Shown in pieces: positions 26,553 through 35,581 of a stretch of DNA of 64,000 bases. The stretch lies in contig NZ_JPMY01000006.1 of NCBI RefSeq assembly GCF_000761545.1, positions 186,001 through 250,000 of the forward strand. Direction: 5' to 3'. Source of the stretch: Pseudomonas sp. ML96 (GTDB lineage Bacteria; Pseudomonadota; Gammaproteobacteria; Pseudomonadales; Pseudomonadaceae). Positions within the stretch are counted from its first letter, which is position 1; each line of letters starts with the position of its first letter. Under the pieces are notes generated by a model, which did no database searches, had not been told where the DNA came from, and saw only the letters and a program-made list of their open reading frames with translations. The translations under genes were made by a program, and so were the position numbers.

Positions 26553-27433
26553 TGGAGCGTCTGCGCGGTTTCACCCTGGTCGAACTGGTGATGGTCATCG
26601 CTCTGTCTGGCTTGGTGGCGCTGATGATCACTACCGTGCTGTCGCGGCCGATGGAGGGCTTCGTCGGCCAGAGCCGGCGGGCGATCCTGGTGGATCAGGC
26701 GGCAGGTGCCTTGAATCGCATGAGTCGTGATGTGCGTCTGGCCATTCCCAACTCACTGCGTGTCTCGGCCAATGGTCAGGCGGTGGAGATGCTGCTGATT
26801 CACAGCGCTGGACGCTATCGCCCTAACCGGGTGGGGGGCGAGGGGTTGAGCTTCTCCAGCGCTACCGCCGGCACCTGTGGCAGCTCGACGACCGGTGCCC
26901 GCTGCGACAGCGTGCAGCTGCTCGATGCCAGCATCAATCCTGCGGGCGCCAACTGGATGGTGCTGTACAACGTTGGGGCTGAGTCCGGCGGTAATCCGGT
27001 TGCCGGTAGCAATGTCTGGAGCTATGCGAATCCTGGGGTGATCACCCCGACCGGTACCACCTTCAGCGTGGTCAGCAATACTCCGGCAGGTGAGAGCCAG
27101 ATCATTCTCAGCAACCTGCCTGCCGGCGGCTTCCAGTTCGCCTTTGCCTCGCCGCAGCGGCGTTTGTACCTGGCGCAGGTAGTGGTGGGATATCGCTGTG
27201 TTGGCAATCAGTTGTTGCGCTATAGCTACACCCAGTTGCTCAACGCGATTCCAAATAACCCTCCTGCGGGCTCCAATCCGCAACCGGTGGCGGCCAATGT
27301 CGCTAGCTGCGGGTTCGTCTATCAGTCTGGTAGTACCCAGCGTGCTGGCTTGCTAGCCCTCAATCTACAGCTCAGCCGGGATGGCGAGAGCGTGCAACTG
27401 ATGCAGCAGGTCCACGTCGACAATGCCCCCTGA
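26552..27433 (+). CDS. mshO: MSHA minor pilin MshO
   Basis: 293-residue prepilin with leader MERLRG and helix FTLVELVMVIALSGLVALM, larger than the other pilins. It has a GspJ-like region (MSRDVRLAIPNSLRV near residue 60). The ATG at 26552 shares a base with the mshD stop; a TTG one codon upstream is possible. Overlaps mshP by 11 bases. Confidence 0.85.
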   Translation: MERLRGFTLVELVMVIALSGLVALMITTVLSRPMEGFVGQSRRAILVDQAAGALNRMSRDVRLAIPNSLRVSANGQAVEMLLIHSAGRYRPNRVGGEGLSFSSATAGTCGSSTTGARCDSVQLLDASINPAGANWMVLYNVGAESGGNPVAGSNVWSYANPGVITPTGTTFSVVSNTPAGESQIILSNLPAGGFQFAFASPQRRLYLAQVVVGYRCVGNQLLRYSYTQLLNAIPNNPPAGSNPQPVAANVASCGFVYQSGSTQRAGLLALNLQLSRDGESVQLMQQVHVDNAP

Positions 27434-27842
27434 TCTGAGACTATCCCGCTCGGCGGGCTTCGGCCTGGTGGCCGCGATGTTCCTGATCATCGTGGTGGCG
27501 CTGCTGATCGCTGCCATGGCTCGCTTGTCCACTGGCCAGCATGGCACCAGCAGCCTGGCCATCCAGCAGGCGCGGGCCTACCAAGCAGCCAGATCAGGTC
27601 TGGAATGGGGTATTACCCAGGCCTTCAATGCCGGCACCTGTGCGGTGGGTAGTCCCACGCTCGGTGGCAATCTGAGCGAGTTCGCCGTCGCGGTGGCCTG
27701 CGGTAGAACCAGCTATACCGATGAGCAGGGCGTGGCCATCACTATCTATCGTTTCACCGCCACCGCGCAGAATGGCACCCCGGCGGGGCGCACGGATTAC
27801 GCCTATCGGCAACTGACCGCTGTAGTGGAGCGCTCGCCGTGA
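27423..27842 (+). CDS. mshP: MSHA minor pilin-like protein MshP
   Basis: 139 residues. A leader ending SAG precedes FGLVAAMFLIIVVALLIAAMA. The usual Glu at mature position 5 is Ala, as in GspK/PilX-type tip pseudopilins that start the fibre. The YQAARSGLEWGI segment is PilX/MshP-like. Overlaps mshO and mshQ. Confidence 0.8.
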   Translation: MPPDLRLSRSAGFGLVAAMFLIIVVALLIAAMARLSTGQHGTSSLAIQQARAYQAARSGLEWGITQAFNAGTCAVGSPTLGGNLSEFAVAVACGRTSYTDEQGVAITIYRFTATAQNGTPAGRTDYAYRQLTAVVERSP

Positions 27843-30800
27843 AGTCGTTTGCCATCTACCTTCGTCTGCTTCTTCTGCCGCTGCTGGTACTGCTCAGCAG
27901 TGCCGTATGGGGCGCGGCCTACACCTTGCCTGCAAGTAGTTTCCCGCCGTGTCAGGGGACTTGGACTTCCGGTACCAACAGCTGCAACGCGGTGATCAGC
28001 TTTTCTTCCGGCGATACGGTCACCAGCAATAGCGTTCAGACGGTATCTGCCGACGGCGGCTTCGTCCTGCGCGGTAACGTGATTGGCTCTAGCACTGTCA
28101 ACATCACCCTGCGTGCGGCGTACAACGAGATCCGCACGGCGGGCTCATCGGCCACCACCATCTATGGTTCGGTGCTCAACGATAGCGGGCTGATTACCCT
28201 GAGCAACGTCACCATCAATGGCTCCATTCAGACCTCCAGTGGCACCGTGACGCTCACATCGTCCAGCGTGAGTGGCAGCGTAACGGGTACTGGCAACGGC
28301 AACCTCACCAGCACCAGCATCACTGGCAACGTAAGCTTTACCAATGGTCTGACAGCCAGCGGGACGACCTTCTCAAGCTCCGTGAGTACCAACGGCAACG
28401 CGAACCTTACTGGAGGCTCGGTGGCCGGTACGCTTACCGCAAGGAACGGCGTGACCACCAACGGCACTAACCTCAATGGCAAGGTGACTGCCACCAATGG
28501 CAGTTCCTCGATCACCGGAGGCACGATCAATGCGGACATAGAAGGCAGTTGTTGCACTATCACCATCAATGACGCCTATGTAACCGGTAATATCAGCAAT
28601 AACGGCGCGCTGCAGATCAACAACACGACCATCACCGGTGCAATCACCGGCGGTAATACCGTGACGTTGAGTAATGGCACTATCTATGGCGATGTCTCGG
28701 CAGGCAACTGGAACAACGCCATTAGCGGTACCGGCAATAGCAAGGTCTACGGGACCTGCACACCGAGCGTCACTAACCCGACCACGCTGTGTGACGACAG
28801 CCCGGTCAGCACCTGCTTCACCGACAATTTCAATCGCTCGGACCTCGGTACCAGTAACTGGGCGGTGACCAGCCGTAACGGCAGTTTCGGTGTGCCGAAG
28901 ACGGTGGGCAGCCGCCTGCGCTTGACCGACAATACCGGCAACGTGGCCACCGGCGCGACCCTGCAGCGTTTGCTGCCGGCAGCCAACAACTTCGTGCAGG
29001 TGCAGTTCAAGTACTACGGTTATAGCGGCAATGGCGCCGACGGGGTGGCGCTGATTTTCTCAGATGCTTCGATCACACCGCAGCCGGGAGGCTATGGTGG
29101 TTCGCTTGGCTATGCCCAGTCGAACGGTATCAGCGGATTCGCCGGTGGCTGGCTGGCAGTGGCAATGGATGAGTACGGCAACTTCTCCAACCCTACCGAG
29201 ACCCGCAGCGGTGGACCCGGCCAGCGCCAGGATTCGGTGTCTATTCGCGGCGCAGGCAGCGGCACCACTGGTTACCGCTATCTGGCGGGTACTGCGGCGA
29301 ACCTGAATCCAGGAATTGATGTGTCCGGCACTACCGCAGGGCCTGGCCATACATATCGCATAACCCTGGATAGTCGTACGACGGGCAAGACCATGGTCAT
29401 GGTGGAGCGCAACACCGGCTCGGGTTTTACCACCCTGATCTCGTCCTTCGATGTGCGTACCTTCACCGGCCAGTCGACCCTGCCGAGTGATTTCTTCATG
29501 TCGCTGACTGGCTCCACTGGTGGCTCGAACAATATCCATGAACTGGACGATCTGCAGGTCTGCGCGACTCGACTCAATCCGATTGGTCAGCAGATCGATC
29601 ATATCCGTATCGAGCATGACGGCAGCGCGCTGACTTGCCAGCCGGGGACGGTGACGGTCAAAGCATGCATGGATGCCGATTGCACCAGTCTCTATCCCGA
29701 TCCAGTGACGGTCACGCTGAGTCCAACTGCGGGGTGGGTCGGTAGTAACAGCCTGACATTGACCGGGGGTATCGGGACTGCGCAATACCGGAGCACGACG
29801 CCTGGGAGTATTGTTTTTGGCGTCACCAATGTCAGTGGGCCCCTCAAACCGCTGAGTACGCCGAAGTGCGCCAACGGTGGGGCGATGAGCAGTTGCCCCA
29901 TGGTCTTTTACGAGAGCGGGTTCATTTTTGATGTACCCCACATGGTCGCGAACACCGAACATGAGGTCAGCATCCAGGCGGTGCGCAAGGATGCCACTAC
30001 GCAATTGTGTGTGCCGGCTTTCCAGAAGGTCACTCGCACGCTCAAGTTCTGGTCCACCTACGGAGAGCCAAATACTGGCACGCGTGCCGTTGCTGTTAAC
30101 GGCGGCAGTGTCGCGACGGCAAGCCCTGGTACGGATGTCAGCCTGGCGTTCGATGAGCAAGCGAAAGCCAAGTTCATGGTGCGCTACACGGATGCCGGGC
30201 AGATGGCTCTGAACGCAAGTTATATGCCCACCACTGGAAATGACTCGGGGCTGGTCATGCTGGGAAGCGACTCATTTGTTTCTCGCCCAGTCGGTCTGTG
30301 CGTATACAGCGATAGCCCCAATAGCGACTGTGCGGTAGGCGATGCCAGTTGCTCCAAATTCGTGGCTGCGGGAGATTCCTTCCGCTTGCGTGTAGGTGGC
30401 GTGGCCTGGCAGAGCGGTGACACGGATGGATTGTGCATCGGCAACCTGAAGACACCGAACTACCGGCAAAGCGAAATAGTGCTGACACACAGCCTGGTTG
30501 CGCCAGGTGGTGGAGAGTTGGGCAGCCTGAAGGTGAGCAAAATAGATATAGCTGCGGTAGACGGCGGCGAGAAGGTGCTTACCGACCAGAGTATTTCTGA
30601 GGTAGGAGTGTTCACCATTACGGCCACACCGCCAACCAGCTATCTCAACGCTCCTGGGGTGGGTAATAGCGACGGCTCTAGCGATAACTCACTAGAGGTG
30701 CTCAGCGCTAGCGAAAAAATTGGTCGCTTCTACCCCGCGAGCTTCCAACTCGCCGACCCCATGGTGAGTCCCGTATGCAACGGCTTCACATACGCAGGTC

Positions 30801-31627
30801 TGGTGGGCCTGGTAGGCCCTCCGGCACAACTGGCAAAGGCAGGGCAGCCATTTTCGGCCAGCGGCTCCTTATCTGCAGTTAATAGAAGCGGCAGCGTGAC
30901 GAAAAACTATGTTGGCGCCTTCGCGAAGCTGAAGAGCACTGCTCCTGGCATCGCCTATGCCGATCCAGGTGCACAGGGCGTGCTCTCGGGGGCCACCACC
31001 AACATCACAGAACAGTCGGTCCCGGGCCAAGATAAGAGGGGCTATCTCGAATACTCAACTAACGGTCTTGCTTACCAGTTCAGCGCGCCTCGCGCGCCCT
31101 ACAGTCTAGAGGCTGAAGTCAGGGCGACTGATAGCGATGGGGTGACCGGGAGTGTTAAGGACGAAGGGCGAAATCCATCTGGACAAGCTGACTCGGCGTA
31201 TTTACCGAGCTTCTATCTTGGCCAAGCTCGTATCGGCAATGCCCATGGCTCAGAGCTGCAAGGTTTAGCATTGCCGTTCAGGGTGAATTACTTCAACGGG
31301 AGTGTTTACGCGCTCAATACGCTGGATAGTTGCACGGCATTCAAGCCGGTAGTACTAGACCCTTATCAGCGTACCGACAGTGGTAGTGGCACTCCGGCTT
31401 TGGCAGATCTTCCTTACGTGCTCTCGGCAGGTGTCGGCGCGTACCAACTTTCTGCACCTGGAGCACAGAGTGGTGGTAGCCAGTGGGTGCGTTTCACCCC
31501 GGCGCCCAGTTGGCTCAAGTTTGACTGGAATGGGGATGGGACTCTGGACGATCCAGCGGGGCTCGCGACATTTGGCATCTATAAAGGCGCAGCGCCACTG
31601 ATCTTCCGCCGCGAGGTTTACCGCTAA
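27839..31627 (+). CDS. mshQ: MshQ: large lectin-like MSHA tip/adhesin protein
   Basis: 1262 residues, GTG start overlapping mshP. A signal peptide (about 1-25) leads into a Ser/Thr/Asn/Gly-rich region of short repeats (about 50-310, beta-helix-like). Then comes a concanavalin/L-type lectin-like domain (about 328-574, with FTDNFNRSDLG, GADGVALIFSD and AMDEYGNF) and a Cys-containing MshQ C-terminal region (about 580-1262, IDHIRIEHDGSALTCQPG, later RFYPASF). The second half has a lower GC codon choice. Likely carried on the pilus tip; ligand unknown. Last gene before the terminator. Confidence 0.88.
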   Translation: MKSFAIYLRLLLLPLLVLLSSAVWGAAYTLPASSFPPCQGTWTSGTNSCNAVISFSSGDTVTSNSVQTVSADGGFVLRGNVIGSSTVNITLRAAYNEIRTAGSSATTIYGSVLNDSGLITLSNVTINGSIQTSSGTVTLTSSSVSGSVTGTGNGNLTSTSITGNVSFTNGLTASGTTFSSSVSTNGNANLTGGSVAGTLTARNGVTTNGTNLNGKVTATNGSSSITGGTINADIEGSCCTITINDAYVTGNISNNGALQINNTTITGAITGGNTVTLSNGTIYGDVSAGNWNNAISGTGNSKVYGTCTPSVTNPTTLCDDSPVSTCFTDNFNRSDLGTSNWAVTSRNGSFGVPKTVGSRLRLTDNTGNVATGATLQRLLPAANNFVQVQFKYYGYSGNGADGVALIFSDASITPQPGGYGGSLGYAQSNGISGFAGGWLAVAMDEYGNFSNPTETRSGGPGQRQDSVSIRGAGSGTTGYRYLAGTAANLNPGIDVSGTTAGPGHTYRITLDSRTTGKTMVMVERNTGSGFTTLISSFDVRTFTGQSTLPSDFFMSLTGSTGGSNNIHELDDLQVCATRLNPIGQQIDHIRIEHDGSALTCQPGTVTVKACMDADCTSLYPDPVTVTLSPTAGWVGSNSLTLTGGIGTAQYRSTTPGSIVFGVTNVSGPLKPLSTPKCANGGAMSSCPMVFYESGFIFDVPHMVANTEHEVSIQAVRKDATTQLCVPAFQKVTRTLKFWSTYGEPNTGTRAVAVNGGSVATASPGTDVSLAFDEQAKAKFMVRYTDAGQMALNASYMPTTGNDSGLVMLGSDSFVSRPVGLCVYSDSPNSDCAVGDASCSKFVAAGDSFRLRVGGVAWQSGDTDGLCIGNLKTPNYRQSEIVLTHSLVAPGGGELGSLKVSKIDIAAVDGGEKVLTDQSISEVGVFTITATPPTSYLNAPGVGNSDGSSDNSLEVLSASEKIGRFYPASFQLADPMVSPVCNGFTYAGLVGLVGPPAQLAKAGQPFSASGSLSAVNRSGSVTKNYVGAFAKLKSTAPGIAYADPGAQGVLSGATTNITEQSVPGQDKRGYLEYSTNGLAYQFSAPRAPYSLEAEVRATDSDGVTGSVKDEGRNPSGQADSAYLPSFYLGQARIGNAHGSELQGLALPFRVNYFNGSVYALNTLDSCTAFKPVVLDPYQRTDSGSGTPALADLPYVLSAGVGAYQLSAPGAQSGGSQWVRFTPAPSWLKFDWNGDGTLDDPAGLATFGIYKGAAPLIFRREVYR

Positions 31628-32037
31628 TCCATGGTCCGGATCGGTGCGATTGCACCAGAATCGTTCGCCTGTGATCTGGCGCTTTCGTGGCGATTTGGCT
31701 GCCAGGGGCGCTGGTCAGCGTAGAAAGCAGCGCCGAAATACCTGATTTCTTGCGTAGAAATGAAAAAGGCCGCCTGTGAGGGCGGCCTTTTTGCCTGGGG
31801 TGTAAAAGAGGGGATTCCCCGGCCTGCCTGTACCAAGGTCCCCAAAACTGGAGTTACCTGATACTAAGCAGGAGGTGTGCCAGTTTTATGACCGAGCCGG
31901 CGCGAAGCTGATTTTTCTGCTTCTGCACCACGCTTCTGGTGATGTCGTGCATGCCGGTGCAACAGGTGCCGGGAGCTGTGCGGATCGAGTTGTGGGGACT
32001 AGTCTTCAGAGGGTCTTCTAGCAGTCGGACATGGCGC
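31628..32037. other. 410-base intergenic region after the msh operon
   Basis: It holds the msh terminator at 31763-31792. The rest shows no convincing gene or RNA. The open frame from 31939 merely extends the following gene upstream without a signal peptide. Confidence 0.6.
31763..31792 (+). terminator. Strong intrinsic terminator of the msh operon
   Basis: A5-GGCCGCC, TGTGAG loop, GGCGGCC-T5, about 135 bases after mshQ. It closes the 17-kb operon. Confidence 0.9.
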
Positions 32038-32784
32038 ATGAGCGGATTACGCGGTTGGGCATTGCTGTTTGCGCTGCTGCTGGACGCGCCGGCCATGGCC
32101 GAGCATCTGCGCCTGACGGGCGATGCCTGGCCGCCCTTCACCGATCAGACGCTGCCCAACAACGGGCTGGCGGTGGATCTGGTCAGCTCCGCCCTGCAGC
32201 GCGCCGGGCACAGCACCGAGTATGTCGAGGTGCCCTGGGCGAGGGTGCTGCGTGGGCTGCAGCAGGGTGACTACGATGTGGTGGTCGCTGCCTGGTACAG
32301 CTCCGAGCGCACCCGCTACGGGCTGTTCTCCGATCCCTATCTGGTCAATCGCATTCGCTTCCTGCGCCGCACCGGCATGCCCATCGAGTACACCGATCTG
32401 GGGCAGTTGAGCGCCTACAGCATCGCCGTGGTGCGCGGTTACAGCTACGACGCGGCCTTCGATAGCGCCGAGGGGCTGAGCAAAGTGCCGGTGCTGGAGT
32501 TCGCCATGGGCGCGCGCATGCTGGCGGCGGGGAGGGTGCAGCTGACCCTGGAGGACGAGTTGGTGGCGCAGTACCACCTCAACCGCGACCTGCGGGAAAT
32601 CCGCAACTCGGTGGAGTTCATCGAGACGCCGCTGAGCGAGAACGGCCTGCACATCCTGGTGCGGCGCAGCCACCCGATGCACCAGCAGATCGTCCGCGAG
32701 TTCAACGCCAGCATCGAGGCGATGCGCGCGGACGGCGGCTACAGGCGCATCTTCCAGCGGCATGGCCTGGAGGGCGACGAATAG
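32038..32784 (+). CDS. Periplasmic solute-binding protein (SBP family 3)
   Basis: 248 residues with signal peptide (about 1-19, ending APAMA) and SBP_bac_3 features: LTGDAWPPFTD strand, NNGLAVDLVSSAL helix, VEVPWARVL and GDYDVVVAAWY. No transporter components adjoin. Start at 32038 gives the clean signal peptide. It resembles the two proteins near 6.7-8.3 kb in fold only. Confidence 0.83.
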   Translation: MSGLRGWALLFALLLDAPAMAEHLRLTGDAWPPFTDQTLPNNGLAVDLVSSALQRAGHSTEYVEVPWARVLRGLQQGDYDVVVAAWYSSERTRYGLFSDPYLVNRIRFLRRTGMPIEYTDLGQLSAYSIAVVRGYSYDAAFDSAEGLSKVPVLEFAMGARMLAAGRVQLTLEDELVAQYHLNRDLREIRNSVEFIETPLSENGLHILVRRSHPMHQQIVREFNASIEAMRADGGYRRIFQRHGLEGDE

Positions 32785-32816
32785 GCTGCCTGGGGGCGTG
32801 AGCTACGCGCCGACCT

Positions 32817-34064
32817 TCAATCGACCTGCGAGGTGGCGACAGAGCGTCCGCGGCCGCTGTGCTTGGCTTGATACAGGCGCATGTCGGCCAGGTGCAGGAG
32901 GCTTTCCAGGTCGTCCGGGGCGCCGTGGTAGATGCCGGCGCTGAAGCCTAGCGGCGGGGCGCCGCTGGCGTACTTCAGGGCGGCGCACTGGCGGCGCAGC
33001 AGTTCCAGGCATTTGCCGACGGTGTCGCCGTCGAGCTGGCTGACCAGGGCGAACTCCTCGCCGCCCAGGCGGCCCAGCAGGCTGTCCGGGAAGGTCTTGC
33101 GCAGGGTGCGGGCGAACTGCACCAGGGCGGCATCGCCGCTGGCGTGGCCGTGCTCGTCGTTGATCACCTTGAAGTGGTCGAGGTCGATCATCGCCACGCT
33201 GAGATTCTGCTTGCTCTTCTGCGCCTGGCGCATCATCTCCACGCCCTGCTCGTAGAAAGCGCGGCGGTTGTACAGACCGGTCAGCGAGTCGAACAGCGCC
33301 GCCTGCTTCAGCGCGTGCAGCATGTCGCGGCGCTCCAGGCAGGACATCACGCGGCAGTTGAGCTCCTCGGGGCAGAACGGCTTACGTAGGAAGTCATCGG
33401 CGCCATGCTTGATGAACATGGCGCTGAGCGAGCCCTTGGCGTCGGCCGACAGGCCGAGAATGATCATCTCGTGGCGCTTCATCTTCTGCCGCAGCAGCTT
33501 GACCAGCTCGAAGCCGCTCAGGCCAGGCATGCTGTGGTCGACCAGGAACAGGTCGATGTCCGGCTGCTCCTGCAGGATACGCAGCGCCTCGTCGCCGTCG
33601 CAGGCGTCGATGATCTGGTACAGGTGCGGGGTCAGTACGCGGCGGATGAAGTGGCGGGTGGCTTCGGAGTCTTCCGCCACCAGGATCTTCACGTGGCTGT
33701 TGCTCTCCAGCCGGTGCAGCAGGCGGAAGGCGTATTCGTAGGAGTGCTGGCTCTCCTTCAGCACATAGTCGACCACGCCCTTGAGCAGCAGCTCGTCGCG
33801 GCGGTGCTCGTCATAGGAGCCACTGAGCACGATGCAGGGCAGGCTGTACTGCAGCACCAGGTCGACGATCTCGCCGTTCGGCGCGTCGGGCAGGTTGAGG
33901 TCGACGATGGCGGCGAAGAACAGCGCCGAAGAGGTCTCCAGCAGCACCTGCGCTTCGCCCAGCGAGGCGCAGAACAGCGGCTCCAGCTCGGGCTCCTGAC
34001 GGAACAGATGTTCGAGGATCTTCAGCACCAGTGGGCTGTCTTCCACCACCAGAATATTGCGCAT
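32817..34064 (-). CDS. Dual-receiver diguanylate cyclase (REC-REC-GGDEF)
   Basis: 415 residues: REC1 (about 1-120, phospho-acceptor Asp55 in IVDLNLP), REC2 (about 126-245, Asp in LVDHSMPG) and GGDEF (about 255-412) with an intact GGEEF signature near residue 333, so it should make c-di-GMP. The RxxD inhibitory site expected nine bases-equivalents upstream of GGEEF is absent. The architecture matches GcbA of Pseudomonas. ATG at 34064 has an AGAGGGA ribosome site. It starts 13 bases after dbpA, likely one transcript. Confidence 0.92.
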   Translation of the reverse strand: MRNILVVEDSPLVLKILEHLFRQEPELEPLFCASLGEAQVLLETSSALFFAAIVDLNLPDAPNGEIVDLVLQYSLPCIVLSGSYDEHRRDELLLKGVVDYVLKESQHSYEYAFRLLHRLESNSHVKILVAEDSEATRHFIRRVLTPHLYQIIDACDGDEALRILQEQPDIDLFLVDHSMPGLSGFELVKLLRQKMKRHEMIILGLSADAKGSLSAMFIKHGADDFLRKPFCPEELNCRVMSCLERRDMLHALKQAALFDSLTGLYNRRAFYEQGVEMMRQAQKSKQNLSVAMIDLDHFKVINDEHGHASGDAALVQFARTLRKTFPDSLLGRLGGEEFALVSQLDGDTVGKCLELLRRQCAALKYASGAPPLGFSAGIYHGAPDDLESLLHLADMRLYQAKHSGRGRSVATSQVD

Positions 34065-34077
34065 CGCCAACTTCCCT

Positions 34078-35451
34078 CTAGAACATCCGCACCTTCACCG
34101 AACGACCCTTGATCTTGCCGCTCTGCAGACGCTGCATGGCCTGCTTGGCGACGCTGCGATCCACCGCCACGTAGGCCTGGTAATCGAAGATGGCGATCTT
34201 GCCGACCTTGTCGCCGGGGATGCCGGCGTCGCCAGTCAGCGCGCCGAGAATATCGCCAGGGCGCAGCTTGTCCTTGCGCCCGGCGGCCAGACACAGGCTG
34301 TGCATCGGTGGCAGCAGCGCCTCGCCCTTGTCCTTCAGCTCGCCGAGCAGCTGCCAGGTCAGCGGGCTGCCCTGCAGCTCCTCGACGGCCTGGGCGCGGT
34401 AGGCCTCGCTGGGCGCCACCAGCGACAGGGCCAGGCCCTTCTCGCCGGCCCGGCCGCTGCGGCCGATACGGTGGATATGCACCTGCGCATCACGCGCCAG
34501 TTCGACGTTGATCACCAGCTCCAGGCCTGCAACATCCAGGCCGCGGGCGGCCACGTCGGTGGCTACCAGCACGCTCAGGCTGCGGTTGGCGAACAGGGTC
34601 AGCACCTGGTCGCGGTCGCGCTGTTCGAGGTCGCCGTGCAGGGCGGCAGCGGAAATCTTCTCCGATTCGAGCAGGGCGGCCAGTTCGTCGCACTGCTGGC
34701 GTGTGGCGCAGAAGGCCACCGCCGGCTGCTTGCGGAAGTGTCGCAGTAGACGGATCACCGCCTCCATGCGCTGCTTGGGATCGATCTCGTAGAAGCGCTG
34801 CTCGATCTGCCCGTCGTCGTGCAGCGCCTCCACCTGCACTCGCTCGGGGCTGCGCAGGAAGCGTGCGGCCAGCTGCTCGATGCCCGCCGGGTAGGTGGCG
34901 GAGAACAGCAGGGTCTGGCGCTTGGCCGGGGTCTGCTCGATGACCTCGGCGATGCTGTCGAAGAAGCCCATGTCGAGCATGCGGTCGGCTTCGTCCAGCA
35001 CCAGGGTATTGAGCCCGTCCAGCTTCAGGGTGCCTTTGCGCAGGTGTTCCTGGATGCGCCCTGGGGTGCCGACGATGATGTGCGCGCCATGCTCCAGCGA
35101 GCCGATCTGCGGGCCCAGCGGCACACCGCCGCAGAGGGTGAGGATCTTGATGTTGTCCGCCGCGCGGGCCAGGCGGCGCAGCTCCTTGGCCACCTGGTCG
35201 GCCAGCTCGCGGGTCGGGCACAGCACCAGTGCCTGGCAGCCGAAGAAGCGCGGATTCAGCGGGTGCAGCAGGCCGATGCCGAAGGCCGCGGTCTTGCCGC
35301 TACCGGTCTTGGCCTGGGCGATCAGGTCGCGGCCCTTGAGGATCAGCGGCAGGCTGGCGGCCTGGATCGGCGTCATTTCGGCGTAGCCGAGGGCGGCGAG
35401 GTTGTCGCGCATGGCGGCGGACAGCGGCAGTGAGGCGAAGGCGGTGGTCAC
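34078..35451 (-). CDS. dbpA: ATP-dependent RNA helicase DbpA
   Basis: 457 residues, the same length as E. coli DbpA. DEAD-box motifs are in order: Q motif TPIQAAS, AKTGSGKT, PTRELA, TPGRI, DEAD, SAT, then domain 2 with ARGLD and HRIGRSGR. A C-terminal RNA-binding domain (about 385-457, GDKVGKI, VAVDRSVAK) recognises 23S rRNA hairpin 92 in known DbpA. It acts in 50S ribosome assembly. The start is GTG at 35451. The diguanylate cyclase follows downstream. Confidence 0.95.
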   Translation of the reverse strand: MTTAFASLPLSAAMRDNLAALGYAEMTPIQAASLPLILKGRDLIAQAKTGSGKTAAFGIGLLHPLNPRFFGCQALVLCPTRELADQVAKELRRLARAADNIKILTLCGGVPLGPQIGSLEHGAHIIVGTPGRIQEHLRKGTLKLDGLNTLVLDEADRMLDMGFFDSIAEVIEQTPAKRQTLLFSATYPAGIEQLAARFLRSPERVQVEALHDDGQIEQRFYEIDPKQRMEAVIRLLRHFRKQPAVAFCATRQQCDELAALLESEKISAAALHGDLEQRDRDQVLTLFANRSLSVLVATDVAARGLDVAGLELVINVELARDAQVHIHRIGRSGRAGEKGLALSLVAPSEAYRAQAVEELQGSPLTWQLLGELKDKGEALLPPMHSLCLAAGRKDKLRPGDILGALTGDAGIPGDKVGKIAIFDYQAYVAVDRSVAKQAMQRLQSGKIKGRSVKVRMF

Positions 35452-35581
35452 GGGGCGAACCTGGTGGAGGCGTGGCCGCGAATTGTAGCAGGGGTGACCG
35501 GCGCGGCCCGCGTGAAAATCGGCCATCAGCGCCTAAGCTGGAAGCAGACTAACTCGCCGCCCAAGGCTAAGGCCGCCATCG

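Noticed and set aside
28000..28800. Repeat-rich 5' part of mshQ as a CRISPR-like or tandem DNA repeat
   Set aside because: Units are irregular and only alike at the protein level.
29060..30160. Antisense frame over mshQ
   Set aside because: Composition is shadow-like; mshQ shows domain structure and a shared start-stop overlap.
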